In this document: piece by piece, positions 8,077-16,385 of the stretch
Numbering within the stretch: position 1 is the stretch's first letter
Layout: every line of letters begins with the position of its first letter
Assembly (NCBI GenBank): GCA_900550695.1
Contig: URTF01000031.1
Span: 1 to 24,032 of the forward strand
Origin: an uncultured Ruminococcus sp.
GTDB lineage: Bacteria; Bacillota; Clostridia; Oscillospirales; Ruminococcaceae
Length of the DNA stretch: 24,032 nt
Direction of reading: 5' to 3'
The notes under the pieces: model-generated
The model's database searches: none
The model's input: only the letters and a program-made list of their open reading frames with translations
What the model was told of the DNA's origin: nothing
Position numbers and translations under genes: made by a program

Positions 8077-9618
8077 TTACATTATCGGGATCATCAGCAT
8101 CATATCATTGCCGATCATCTCATCTTCGATGTCATTTTCGTCCATTATAAGTTTTGCGGAAGAGTGGTAACGCTTGGCGATATCCCAAAGATTTTCACCG
8201 CTTTCGCAGAAGTAAAGCTTCAATGCGCAGTTTTCGTCCTTTTGTATAGGAGTATCTTCGTCTGCATAAATATCGGTGATACATTCTGCCATTTCTGTAG
8301 AGTAAATACTTCCGCAAAGTTTAAGTTCTGACTTTGCATCGACCGTTCCGTCGGACAGAATATTGTATGAGCAGGAAGTAGGTACAACGCTGATGCTGAT
8401 ATATGCATCATCGGAGATGTTTTCAAGGGGAATACTGTGTGTAAAGCTATTTTCCTTGTCAGTGAAAATACTCTTACCGTCCTCCGAGCGTGCAATAAGT
8501 GTACAGCATATCGTTCCGTCTGCGGTGAGTTCACTGCTCTCACTGTTTACTGTAAAGCGACAGTTCTTTACATTTACTGTAACACCGTAAACACATTCAA
8601 CTTTGTTTTCACCGGTATCAAATGAACAGCCTGCGGAAAATGTGCTGTTTACCCATTGCGGCATAGTATCGTAATGGATAGTTTTTCTCTGATCGGAAGT
8701 TCCAAAAGAGGTCGAATATTCGTCACAGACGAGTTCAAGCGTTCCCATTCTGTATGCATTGCATTTTATCAATATCGAAATGGAGCAGTCAACTACCTTG
8801 GTGTTTCCGTCACCGTCCGAACGGGGCATTATTTCACAGTTCATTATCTCTGCTTCAATATTACAGTCAAATCTGTCATCGATGCCCTCGATATCGATTA
8901 TCTGCGAGAATGGAAGCGTGAATGTGAGCGTTTCGATCTTGTCTTCATCGCAGGTGTAGAACATATTTATGCAGATCTCACCCTTTGTGACCATTTTATT
9001 TGCAATTATCTTTTTATCGGTTGAAGAAACACACGCATCATAGTAAAGTATGTCATTTATGGCTGGTTTTGAGATCCCAAGTTCAAAATCATCGGTTATT
9101 GTGATCTGTTTTTCGGAATAAAGCTTGTTCACGGGGTAAGTAATCGGCTTTTTGCAAAGTTCGATGTCCATTCCGTAAGCATCACAGACAATTTCCTGAC
9201 TACTGCTGTCGGTGACACAAATTTCAACGGAAACAGCTCCCCTGATGTCAAGTCTGCGTGAATTTACCGCACGGCAGTTGATATAGTCAACACTTGGCTT
9301 GATGCAAACTCTGGGTTCATTGCACGATCTTCCGAGTTCAACTGACTTCGTAAACATCATTTTCTGGTCTACAACGTGAACAGTGCAGCTGTTTTCGTCG
9401 TTATACGCTATTTTTATGTTTACGCAAAGTTCGTATGTGAGTTTGCTGCCCGAAACGCTGTATGAAGCTATTTTTGGCGAAGTGAAGCATTTCAGTATTT
9501 TGAAAATCTCGGGATAATAATCGGGAAGAATATAGTCAAGCTCGATCGACTGCTCCTGCTTGGTCTTCAGGATCAATTCGGACGAACATAACTCTTCCCT
9601 GTTGATTTTAAGTTCCAT
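8077..9618 (-). CDS. sipL: SipL-like SPOCS/LysM spore coat protein
   Basis: This 513-residue protein has the layout of SipL of Clostridioides difficile, the functional counterpart of SpoVID. Repeated beta-rich SPOCS (DUF3794) segments span about residues 20-150, 160-290 and 320-440; the first contains the typical QEQSIELDYILPDYYPEI wording. A C-terminal LysM domain follows at 468-511 (LYFCESGENLWDIAKRYHSS). SipL binds SpoIVA through its LysM domain and helps anchor coat to the forespore; that is family knowledge. Here the gene lies directly upstream of spoIVA with a 15-bp gap, which supports the assignment. The start at 9618 has a perfect AAGGAGG site 7 bp upstream. No transmembrane segment or signal peptide is visible, as expected for a mother-cell cytosolic protein. 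Confidence 0.88.
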   Translation of the reverse strand: MELKINREELCSSELILKTKQEQSIELDYILPDYYPEIFKILKCFTSPKIASYSVSGSKLTYELCVNIKIAYNDENSCTVHVVDQKMMFTKSVELGRSCNEPRVCIKPSVDYINCRAVNSRRLDIRGAVSVEICVTDSSSQEIVCDAYGMDIELCKKPITYPVNKLYSEKQITITDDFELGISKPAINDILYYDACVSSTDKKIIANKMVTKGEICINMFYTCDEDKIETLTFTLPFSQIIDIEGIDDRFDCNIEAEIMNCEIMPRSDGDGNTKVVDCSISILIKCNAYRMGTLELVCDEYSTSFGTSDQRKTIHYDTMPQWVNSTFSAGCSFDTGENKVECVYGVTVNVKNCRFTVNSESSELTADGTICCTLIARSEDGKSIFTDKENSFTHSIPLENISDDAYISISVVPTSCSYNILSDGTVDAKSELKLCGSIYSTEMAECITDIYADEDTPIQKDENCALKLYFCESGENLWDIAKRYHSSAKLIMDENDIEDEMIGNDMMLMIPIM

Positions 9619-9685
9619 AGGTTTTCCTCCTTGTTTTGTCGTGGTAAAACATTTTTAATGATAAAAACTTCTCAGTAAGAGCATT

Positions 9686-9716
9686 TTTGTATCATCATCT
9701 GCTTTGTTCAATATTA
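9686..9716 (-). promoter_or_regulatory. Possible sigma-E-type promoter of sipL-spoIVA
   Basis: On the minus strand an AATATT block (9710-9715) lies upstream of GATACAAA (complement of 9686-9693), resembling sigma-E elements (ATATT and CATACANT). The spacer of 16 bp is slightly longer than usual, so this is tentative. It lies about 70 bp upstream of the sipL start. Confidence 0.3.
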
Positions 9717-9788
9717 TTCAAGGCTAATGGCTTGTATGCTTATTTCAATGTAAAAGATATGAACAGAAAATAAAATTTTGAAAACCCC

Positions 9789-9817
9789 TTGCATTTTTTA
9801 TGTGTATGTTGTACAAT
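9789..9817 (+). promoter_or_regulatory. Sigma-A promoter of the alpha-xylosidase gene
   Basis: TTGCAT (9789-9794), a 17-bp spacer and TACAAT (9812-9817) lie 32 bp upstream of the ATG at 9849. An AGAGGAGG ribosome binding site follows at about 9833-9840. Confidence 0.65.
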
Positions 9818-9831
9818 GTAATCAATTACAT
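9816..9831. promoter_or_regulatory. cre/LacI-type operator candidate
   Basis: ATGTAATCAATTACAT is a perfect inverted repeat with a 2-bp centre. It differs from the LacI/CcpA-type core TGTAANCGNTTACA only at the central CG, which is CA here. It overlaps the end of the -10 element and the expected start of transcription, where a bound repressor would block initiation. Confidence 0.5.
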
Positions 9832-9848
9832 AAGAGGAGGATTTTGTC

Positions 9849-12185
9849 ATGAAATTTGCAGACGGCTTTTGGCTTAATCAGAAAGGCTATGATGTGAACT
9901 ATGCATCACAGGCCTATGAGATCAAGACAGGCAAAAACTTTATAAATGTTCTTGCGACAACAAACTATATCCAGAACAGAGGTATGACCCTCGGCGGACC
10001 TGTTCTCGATATCACCTATTCCTGCACACAGAAAGATGTTATCAAGGTTTCTGTAAACCACTATATGGGTACACTTGATAATGCGCCTAAGTTTGAGCTT
10101 TACGAAGATCAGGGATTTACTCCTGAGATCATTGACGGCGATGATTATGTTGAGCTTGTTGCAGGCGATACAAAGGTGCATATTTCAAAGTTCAGCTGGA
10201 ATGTTCAGTTCTATTACAAAGACAAGAAACTTACCGGCGGCGCTTGGAGAGCTACAACTGTTGTAAATGAAAGCCAGTTCAAGGTTTCCAGCAGACTTGA
10301 CGCTACACAGGATGATACATTCTGGTCTTATCCCCGTGACAAGCGAAATTCTTATCTCCGTGAACAGCTTACACTTTCCGTTGGTGAGTGCATCTACGGC
10401 TTCGGCGAAAAGTTCACAACATTCGTTAAGAATGGTCAGAACGTTGAAACATGGAATTCTGACGGCGGCACATGCTGTGACCAGTCCTATAAGTCCATTC
10501 CGTTCTATATCTCTTCAAGAGGATATGGTATCTTCGTAAACTCTTCCGATAAGGTTTCTTATGAAGTCGCTTCCGATACAGTTTCAAAGGTTTCCTTTAC
10601 TGTTCCCGGCGAAAAGCTTGAATATTTCGTTATCGGCGGTGCAAACCTCGAAGAAGTTATTTCCAACTATACAACACTTACAGGCAAGCCCGCACTTCCT
10701 CCTGCTTATACATTTGGACTTTGGCTCACAACCTCGTTCACAACAAAGTACGATGAAGAAACAGTTACTTCTTTTATCGATGGTATGGCTGAAAGAGATA
10801 TCCCTCTTCAGGTATTCCATTTTGACTGCTTCTGGATGAAGGAATTTGAATGGTGTAACTTTGAATGGGACAAGCGCCAGTTCCCCGACCCTGCTGCAAT
10901 GCTCAAGCGTCTTAAAGCAAAGGGACTTGAGATCTGCGTTTGGATCAATCCTTACATCGCACAGCGCTCCGCTCTTTTTGCAGAGGGCAAGGAAAACGGC
11001 TACTTCATTAAGAACCTCGACGGCAGCGTATTCCAGTGCGATATGTGGCAGCCCGGTATGGCAATTGTAGATTTCACAAATCCCGATGCCTGCAAGTGGT
11101 ATGCAGATAAGCTCAGAAAGCTCTGTGAAATGGGCGTTGACTGCTTCAAGACCGACTTCGGTGAGAGAATCCCGACAAACGTTAAGTATTTCGACGGCTC
11201 CGATCCTATCGCAATGCATAACTATTACACATATCTTTACAATAAGACTGTATTCAATGTTCTTAAGGAATATTACGGCGAAAACAAGGCTTGCCTCTTT
11301 GCCCGTTCCGCAACAGTCGGCGGTCAGCAGTTCCCTGTTCACTGGGGTGGCGACTGCTCTGCTGAATACACCTCAATGGCAGAAACACTCCGCGGTGGTT
11401 TGTCGCTCTGCGCTTCCGGTTTTGGCTATTTCAGCCACGATATGAGCGGATTTGAAGCAACAGCAACACCTGATATCTACAAGAGATGGGCAGCATTCGG
11501 TTTGTTCTCTTCACATTCAAGACTCCACGGCAACTCCTCCTACAGAGTGCCTTGGCTCTTTGACGAAGAATCCGTTGATGTTCTCCGCTTCTTTACAAAG
11601 CTCAAGGGTAAGATGATGCCTTATATCTGGGCACAGGCTAACAAAACATCTACTGTCGGCGTTCCAATGATGAGAGCAATGGTGATCGACTATGCCGATG
11701 ATCCTGCTTGTCTCTACCTTGACAGACAGTATATGTTCGGTGATAACGTTCTCGTTGCTCCCGTATTCAACGAAGAGGGCACAGCAGAGTTCTATGTACC
11801 TGCAGGTGTTTGGACCGATATCATCAGCGGTAAGAAGTACGAGGGCGGAAAGTATTACAATGAAAAGTTCGATTACTTCTCTCTCCCCTGCCTCGCAAAG
11901 CCTAACAGCATTATTGCTTACGGTGCATTTGAGAAGAACTTTGAATACGATTATCTCAACAATGCAGAGATCGTTATTTACGAGCTTGAAAACGGCAAGT
12001 CCGCTTCCTGCACTATCTACGATACAGATTCCAACAAGGTTCTTGAACTTACAGCTGTAAACAACAACGGCACGATCGATGTAAGCTTCACAAAGAATGC
12101 TTCACCGTTCAAGATCACTGTTTCGGGCGGCAAGACTGTTGAAGTTCCTGCTAATTCCGATGGCAAGGTTTCTATCGCACTCTAA
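9849..12185 (+). CDS. yicI: GH31 alpha-xylosidase (YicI type)
   Basis: This 778-residue enzyme belongs to glycoside hydrolase family 31 and matches YicI/XylS alpha-xylosidases throughout. These release alpha-linked xylose from non-reducing ends, for example from isoprimeverose and other xyloglucan fragments. The catalytic nucleophile is Asp436 in KTDFGERIP, and the acid/base is Asp502 in HWGGDCSAE. Their 66-residue separation equals that in E. coli YicI (416 and 482). The N-terminal beta-sandwich (about 1-260), the TIM barrel with the WMKEFEWCNFEWD substrate-loop motif, and C-terminal beta domains are all present. It has no signal peptide, so it acts inside the cell on imported oligosaccharides. 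It is transcribed alone from its own promoter with an overlapping palindromic operator and ends at a strong terminator. No transporter gene is adjacent. Confidence 0.95.
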   Translation: MKFADGFWLNQKGYDVNYASQAYEIKTGKNFINVLATTNYIQNRGMTLGGPVLDITYSCTQKDVIKVSVNHYMGTLDNAPKFELYEDQGFTPEIIDGDDYVELVAGDTKVHISKFSWNVQFYYKDKKLTGGAWRATTVVNESQFKVSSRLDATQDDTFWSYPRDKRNSYLREQLTLSVGECIYGFGEKFTTFVKNGQNVETWNSDGGTCCDQSYKSIPFYISSRGYGIFVNSSDKVSYEVASDTVSKVSFTVPGEKLEYFVIGGANLEEVISNYTTLTGKPALPPAYTFGLWLTTSFTTKYDEETVTSFIDGMAERDIPLQVFHFDCFWMKEFEWCNFEWDKRQFPDPAAMLKRLKAKGLEICVWINPYIAQRSALFAEGKENGYFIKNLDGSVFQCDMWQPGMAIVDFTNPDACKWYADKLRKLCEMGVDCFKTDFGERIPTNVKYFDGSDPIAMHNYYTYLYNKTVFNVLKEYYGENKACLFARSATVGGQQFPVHWGGDCSAEYTSMAETLRGGLSLCASGFGYFSHDMSGFEATATPDIYKRWAAFGLFSSHSRLHGNSSYRVPWLFDEESVDVLRFFTKLKGKMMPYIWAQANKTSTVGVPMMRAMVIDYADDPACLYLDRQYMFGDNVLVAPVFNEEGTAEFYVPAGVWTDIISGKKYEGGKYYNEKFDYFSLPCLAKPNSIIAYGAFEKNFEYDYLNNAEIVIYELENGKSASCTIYDTDSNKVLELTAVNNNGTIDVSFTKNASPFKITVSGGKTVEVPANSDGKVSIAL

Positions 12186-12197
12186 TATAAAATTTAT

Positions 12198-12237
12198 AAA
12201 AGCTCACACGGTTAAAATTGATCGTGTGAGCTTTTTT
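12198..12237 (+). terminator. Intrinsic terminator after the alpha-xylosidase
   Basis: AAAAGCTCACACG (12198-12210) pairs perfectly with CGTGTGAGCTTTT (12223-12235). A run of six T (12232-12237) overlaps the end of the stem. Confidence 0.88.
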
Positions 12238-12290
12238 GCGGTATATTTTATGTCATTTTATGAACGAATTTATTAAATTTGAAAAAACTA

Positions 12291-12319
12291 TTGAATAGAA
12301 TGTAGTTTTATGATAGAAT
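12291..12319 (+). promoter_or_regulatory. Sigma-A promoter of pyrB
   Basis: TTGAAT (12291-12296), a 17-bp spacer and TAGAAT (12314-12319) would start transcription near 12326, leaving a leader of only about 40 nt. That is too short for a PyrR-type attenuator. Confidence 0.65.
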
Positions 12320-12364
12320 GAATAAGATAAAATCATATTGTTATAAATGAAAGGATCTTTAACT

Positions 12365-13450
12365 ATGGTAACCTCTAAATTTACCAACCTTATCGACCTT
12401 AGCGATATGCCAATTTCATGGTGGAACGAAATTGTTTCGCTTGGTGCAAAGATCGCAAAAGAACCCGAAAAATACGCTCATGAATGTGACGGAAAAATTA
12501 TGGGTACGCTCTTCTATGAACCTTCCACAAGAACACAGATGTCGTTCCAGACAGCAATGCTTCGCCTTGGCGGAACGATAATCGGTTTTGATAATCCTGC
12601 AACTTCATCGGTTTCAAAGGGCGAGAATCTTAAAGATACAACAAAGATAGTTTCAGGCTATGCTGATGTCTTGGTAATGCGTCACCCTCTTGAAGGCTCT
12701 GCAAAGGCTGCTGCCTTGACAGCCGATTGCCCTATCATAAACGCAGGCGACGGCGGACATCTTCACCCTACACAGACTCTCACCGACCTGCTGACATTGT
12801 ACATAGAAAAAGGAACGCTGGAAAATCATACTATCGGCTTCTGCGGTGACCTCAAAAACGGCAGAACCGTTCATTCTCTCTGCAAAGCAATGTCCTGCTA
12901 CAAGGGAAACAAGTTCATCTTTATCTCAACCCCAGAGCTTAAAGTTCCGTCATATATTATTGATATATTAAAGGCTCATGGCTGTGAGTTTACCGAGGTC
13001 GATTCGCTTGAAGAAGTGATAGGCAAGCTTGATATTCTATATATGACACGAATCCAGCGTGAGCGTTTTGCTGACATTGATGAATACGAAAGGCAGAAAA
13101 ATGTATACCGCCTTGATACGGAAAAAATGTCAAAGGCAAGCAAAGATCTTATCGTCCTTCACCCATTGCCGAGAGTTGATGAGATAGATATTGCGGTCGA
13201 CGATGACCCACGTGCAATGTATTTCAAACAGGCAAAGAATGGTATGTATGTCAGAATGGCGCTTATTCTCACTGTTATGAAGAATGAATATCCGTCCACA
13301 CTTCTCAGCGGAAATATTCACAACAGTATCAGATGCACAAATCCCAACTGTATTACTCACAAGGAAGCATATCTGCCGAGATCGTTCAGAGGTAACGGAG
13401 ATACTCTTGAATGTGAATACTGCGATGAACGCATTTTAAATCAGCACTAA
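12365..13450 (+). CDS. pyrB: Aspartate carbamoyltransferase fused to a PyrI-type zinc domain
   Basis: The enzyme condenses carbamoyl phosphate and aspartate in the second step of pyrimidine synthesis. The catalytic part (about residues 1-305) shows the carbamoyl-phosphate motif EPSTRTQMSF, the HPTQTLTDL motif and HPLPRVDEI. The last ~50 residues have four cysteines (324, 329, 350, 353) spaced CX4C-X20-CX2C. This copies the zinc domain of the regulatory subunit PyrI (CX4C-X23-CX2C in E. coli), including a CTNPNCITH segment. The nucleotide-binding half of PyrI is missing. The zinc domain normally bridges regulatory and catalytic chains, so here it may stabilise catalytic trimers without CTP control; that is inference. 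The start at 12365 is preferred because AAAGGA precedes it at a suitable distance, whereas an in-frame ATG at 12347 overlaps that site. It has its own promoter and terminator; no other pyr gene is adjacent. Confidence 0.93.
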   Translation: MVTSKFTNLIDLSDMPISWWNEIVSLGAKIAKEPEKYAHECDGKIMGTLFYEPSTRTQMSFQTAMLRLGGTIIGFDNPATSSVSKGENLKDTTKIVSGYADVLVMRHPLEGSAKAAALTADCPIINAGDGGHLHPTQTLTDLLTLYIEKGTLENHTIGFCGDLKNGRTVHSLCKAMSCYKGNKFIFISTPELKVPSYIIDILKAHGCEFTEVDSLEEVIGKLDILYMTRIQRERFADIDEYERQKNVYRLDTEKMSKASKDLIVLHPLPRVDEIDIAVDDDPRAMYFKQAKNGMYVRMALILTVMKNEYPSTLLSGNIHNSIRCTNPNCITHKEAYLPRSFRGNGDTLECEYCDERILNQH

Positions 13451-13454
13451 TATA

Positions 13455-13491
13455 AAAAGCCGTTTTTGAACTAAAATCAAAAACGGCTTTT
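13455..13491. terminator. Bidirectional terminator between pyrB and the acyl-CoA synthetase
   Basis: A 15-bp stem (13455-13469 with 13477-13491) begins with AAAA and ends with TTTT, so it gives a T tract on both strands. It can end pyrB on the plus strand and the convergent minus-strand operon. Confidence 0.75.
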
Positions 13492-13501
13492 GTAAATTGT
13501 A

Positions 13502-13540
13502 ACAGCCTGACAAGAATTTTCTTATCAGGCTGTATTTTTT
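13502..13540 (+). terminator. Second intrinsic terminator after pyrB
   Basis: A 13-bp stem with one mismatch (13502-13514 with 13521-13533) is followed by TTTTTT (13535-13540) on the plus strand. It backs up the first hairpin for plus-strand transcripts and overlaps the stop codon of the convergent synthetase gene. Confidence 0.75.
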
Positions 13541-15203
13541 ATGAATTTGAATTATCTTTTTCACGAATTTCTACTCGTCTTATCTTTCCGCTGATCGTTT
13601 TCGGAAGTTCGTCAACGAATTCGATAACACGGGGATATTTGTAAGGTGCAGTTTGATTTTTAACGTGTTCCTGAAGTTCTTTTACAAGCTTTTCATTGCC
13701 CTTGTCTTTGTATGCCTTGGTGAGAACGATAGTTGCCTTAACTACCATACCTCTGATTGCATCTTTTACGCCTGTAACAGCAACTTCAAGGACAGCAGGG
13801 TGTTCCATAAGAACACTTTCAATCTCGAATGGTCCGATTCTGTAACCCGAGGACTTGATAACATCGTCCTTGCGTCCTACATACCAGAAATAACCGTCAT
13901 TGTCCTTGTAAGCGAGGTCATTTGTGTGGTAAACACCGCCTCTCCATGCATCGGCGGTGGCTTCGGGGTTCTTGTAGTATTCCTTGAAAAGACCTATCTT
14001 TTCCTTTGTCTTGGGAATGATTACGATTTCGCCCTCCTGACAGTTTTCAACCTCGTTGCAGTCATCATCATAAATTTTTATATCAAAAAGCGGCGTTGGA
14101 ATACCCGTTGAACCCGGCTTTGGTTCCATTTCGCACATATTTCCTATCGCAAGAACCGTTTCGGTCTGACCGTAGCCCTCCATAACCTTTAATCCCGTGA
14201 GGTCGTACCAACGGTTAAATACCTCGGGGTTGAGAGCTTCGCCTGCAATGCTTGTGCGTTCAAGATTGGAAAGATCGTAACCTGAGATTCCCTCTTTGAT
14301 GAACATACGGTACATTGTCGGAGGAGCGCAGAACGAAGTAACTTTATAATCCTGGATTTTCTGTAGAATATCATTTGCATGGAAGCGGTCAAAGTCATAA
14401 ACAAACAGACAAGCTGCGCAGAGAAGCTGACCATACATCTTTCCCCACATACATTTTGCCCAGCCCGATTCGGATATAGTCAGATGCAGACTGCCTTCGT
14501 GAAGCTTGTGCCAATATTTCGCCGTGACGATATGTCCGAGGCAATAATAATGTGTGTGAACGACCATTTTAGGATAGCCTGTTGTTCCCGATGTGAAGTA
14601 TATCAGCATGTTGTCATTGACATTGTTCTGAATCCTTTCGAGTTCAGCCGGATATTTTGCACATTCAGCGTCAAAATCAGCCCAGCCGTCACGTTCGCCT
14701 CTGACGATAAATTTTTCCTTTATGCCTTTGTATTCTTCAAGCGCCTGTTCAATATGATCGGTAACATCACCGTCAGCGGTAGCAACAACATAGTTCACAT
14801 CTGCTGCTTCAAAGCGGTAGGTGTAATCCTTTTTCATAAGCTGATTTGTTGCAGGAATGAGGATAGCGCCGATCTTGTCAAGCGCAAGAAGCAGTATCCA
14901 GAACTGATAGTGTCTTTTAAGAACTGAAAGAACCATATCACCCTTTTTTACGCCGTGTGCAAGAAGCATATTAGCGCACTGATTTGATCTGACAGAAAGA
15001 TCCTTGTAAGTAAAGGTGTGCTCTTCGCCCTTATCATTGACCCAGACTATCGCTTTGCGCTCAGGCTCGTTTTTGCCTATAACATCGATTATATCGTAAG
15101 CAAAATTGAAGTTTTTGGGAATATCAAAATCGAGGTCTTTGATAAGTCCGTTTTCGTCAAAGGTTTCCTTGACATATTTTTTGTAAAGATCTTTCATTTC
15201 CAT
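13539..15203 (-). CDS. AMP-forming acyl-CoA synthetase (acetyl/medium-chain type)
   Basis: This 554-residue member of the ANL superfamily activates a carboxylic acid with ATP to an acyl-adenylate and then a CoA thioester. The ATP-binding P-loop TSGTTGYPK is at residues 204-212. The motif YGQTE, the hinge region with GRKDDVIKSSGYRIGPFE, and the adenylation lysine Lys540 in TISGKIRR are all present. Its length and wording match medium-chain or acetyl-type ACS-like enzymes found in gut Clostridia, but the acyl substrate cannot be read from sequence. The start at 15203 has AAAGGA about 11 bp upstream. It follows tgt by 43 bp on the same strand and is probably the last gene of the queA-tgt transcript, an association without an obvious metabolic link. 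It ends at the double hairpin shared with pyrB. Confidence 0.88.
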   Translation of the reverse strand: MEMKDLYKKYVKETFDENGLIKDLDFDIPKNFNFAYDIIDVIGKNEPERKAIVWVNDKGEEHTFTYKDLSVRSNQCANMLLAHGVKKGDMVLSVLKRHYQFWILLLALDKIGAILIPATNQLMKKDYTYRFEAADVNYVVATADGDVTDHIEQALEEYKGIKEKFIVRGERDGWADFDAECAKYPAELERIQNNVNDNMLIYFTSGTTGYPKMVVHTHYYCLGHIVTAKYWHKLHEGSLHLTISESGWAKCMWGKMYGQLLCAACLFVYDFDRFHANDILQKIQDYKVTSFCAPPTMYRMFIKEGISGYDLSNLERTSIAGEALNPEVFNRWYDLTGLKVMEGYGQTETVLAIGNMCEMEPKPGSTGIPTPLFDIKIYDDDCNEVENCQEGEIVIIPKTKEKIGLFKEYYKNPEATADAWRGGVYHTNDLAYKDNDGYFWYVGRKDDVIKSSGYRIGPFEIESVLMEHPAVLEVAVTGVKDAIRGMVVKATIVLTKAYKDKGNEKLVKELQEHVKNQTAPYKYPRVIEFVDELPKTISGKIRRVEIREKDNSNS

Positions 15204-15246
15204 GGTTTATAGTTCCTTTCGATACAGTTTTTTAGGAAGCAGCCAA

Positions 15247-16377
15247 TCAGAGTATTTTGGAGAGCTTTTCGGAATATTCTGCTCTGAATTCGGCAAAAGT
15301 GCCATTGTCAAGAGCATCTCTGATCTTTTCCATAAGTGTGTTATAGAAATAAAGGTTATGAATTACAGCAAGTCTTCCTGCAAGCTGTTCATTTGACTTG
15401 AAAAGGTGACGAATGTATGCTCTTGAATGATTGCGGCAGGTCGGGCAGTCACATTCAGGGTCAAGCGGAAGCGGGTCTGTTTCGTAACAGGCGTTTGTCG
15501 CATGCATTATTCCGCTCCATGTGAATATGGTAGCATGACGTGCGTTTCTGCTCGGCATTACACAGTCAAAAAGGTCAACTCCCCTTGCGACAGCTTCAAT
15601 AATGTTTGACGGAGTACCAACGCCCATAAGATATCTTATTTTATTCTTTGGCATAACGGGTTCAACATCTTCGATTATCTTGTACATTACATCAGTAGGT
15701 TCGCCGACTGCAAGTCCGCCGATAGCATAACCGTCCATATCAAGTCGTGCAATTGCTTCCATGTGCTTTATTCTGAGGTCAGAGAAAGTACAGCCTTGAT
15801 TGATACCGAAAAGAAGCTGATGTTTATTAATAGTATCGTGTAAAGCGTTGAGCCTTTCCATCTCGTCTTTGCATCTGTAAAGCCAACGAACTGTACGTTC
15901 GCATGATTTCTTTGAATATTCATAAGCTGCAGGGTTTTCAACACATTCATCGAATGCCATTGCTATGGTCGAAGCAAGATTTGACTGTATCTGCATCGAT
16001 TCTTCAGGTCCCATAAATATCTTTCTTCCGTCAACGTGGGAGTTGAAATATACGCCCTCTTCTTTTATTCTGCGAAGCTTTGAAAGCGAAAAGACCTGAA
16101 ATCCACCGCTGTCGGTGAGTATAGGTTTGTCCCAGTTCATAAACTTGTGCAGACCGCCCATTTCCTTTATTACCCTGTCAGACGGACGAACGTGCAGATG
16201 ATAAGTATTGCAGAGCTCTACCTGTGTTTTCAGACCTTTTAAGTCAATTGATGAAATACCGCCCTTGATTGCAGCTGACGTGCCGACATTCATAAAGCAA
16301 GGTGTCTGGAATGTGCCGTGAACAGTTTCAAATTTGCCCCTTCGAGCCTTTCCCTCTGTTTTTAAAAGTGTGTACAT
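15247..16377 (-). CDS. tgt: tRNA-guanine transglycosylase
   Basis: Tgt exchanges guanine at the wobble position of tRNAs with GUN anticodons for the queuosine precursor preQ1. The product has 376 residues. The substrate-binding ILTDSGGFQVF (Asp89), the GGLAVGEP motif and the nucleophile Asp271 in DCVMPSRN are intact. The zinc site is formed by Cys309, Cys311, Cys314 (CDCPTC) and probably His340. The wording GINQGC (191-196) and RNARHATIFTW (278-288) differs from the enterobacterial form, but the key residues remain. The start at 16377 has TAGGAGAT 6 bp upstream, lying in the 8-bp gap and the end of the DUF3592 gene, so translation may be coupled. With queA two genes upstream, it forms the insertion step of queuosine synthesis. 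Confidence 0.96.
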   Translation of the reverse strand: MYTLLKTEGKARRGKFETVHGTFQTPCFMNVGTSAAIKGGISSIDLKGLKTQVELCNTYHLHVRPSDRVIKEMGGLHKFMNWDKPILTDSGGFQVFSLSKLRRIKEEGVYFNSHVDGRKIFMGPEESMQIQSNLASTIAMAFDECVENPAAYEYSKKSCERTVRWLYRCKDEMERLNALHDTINKHQLLFGINQGCTFSDLRIKHMEAIARLDMDGYAIGGLAVGEPTDVMYKIIEDVEPVMPKNKIRYLMGVGTPSNIIEAVARGVDLFDCVMPSRNARHATIFTWSGIMHATNACYETDPLPLDPECDCPTCRNHSRAYIRHLFKSNEQLAGRLAVIHNLYFYNTLMEKIRDALDNGTFAEFRAEYSEKLSKIL

Positions 16378-16385
16378 ATTATCTC

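Noticed and set aside
10584..11342. A 252-residue open frame on the minus strand
   Set aside because: It is fully antisense to the GH31 catalytic domain, whose frame contains both catalytic aspartates. It arises from codon bias in the real gene.
12320..12364. PyrR attenuator or other riboswitch in the pyrB leader
   Set aside because: The leader is about 40 nt and shows no terminator/antiterminator pair.
14379..14927. A 182-residue plus-strand open frame
   Set aside because: It is antisense to the acyl-CoA synthetase P-loop region; no ribosome binding site or family motif supports it.
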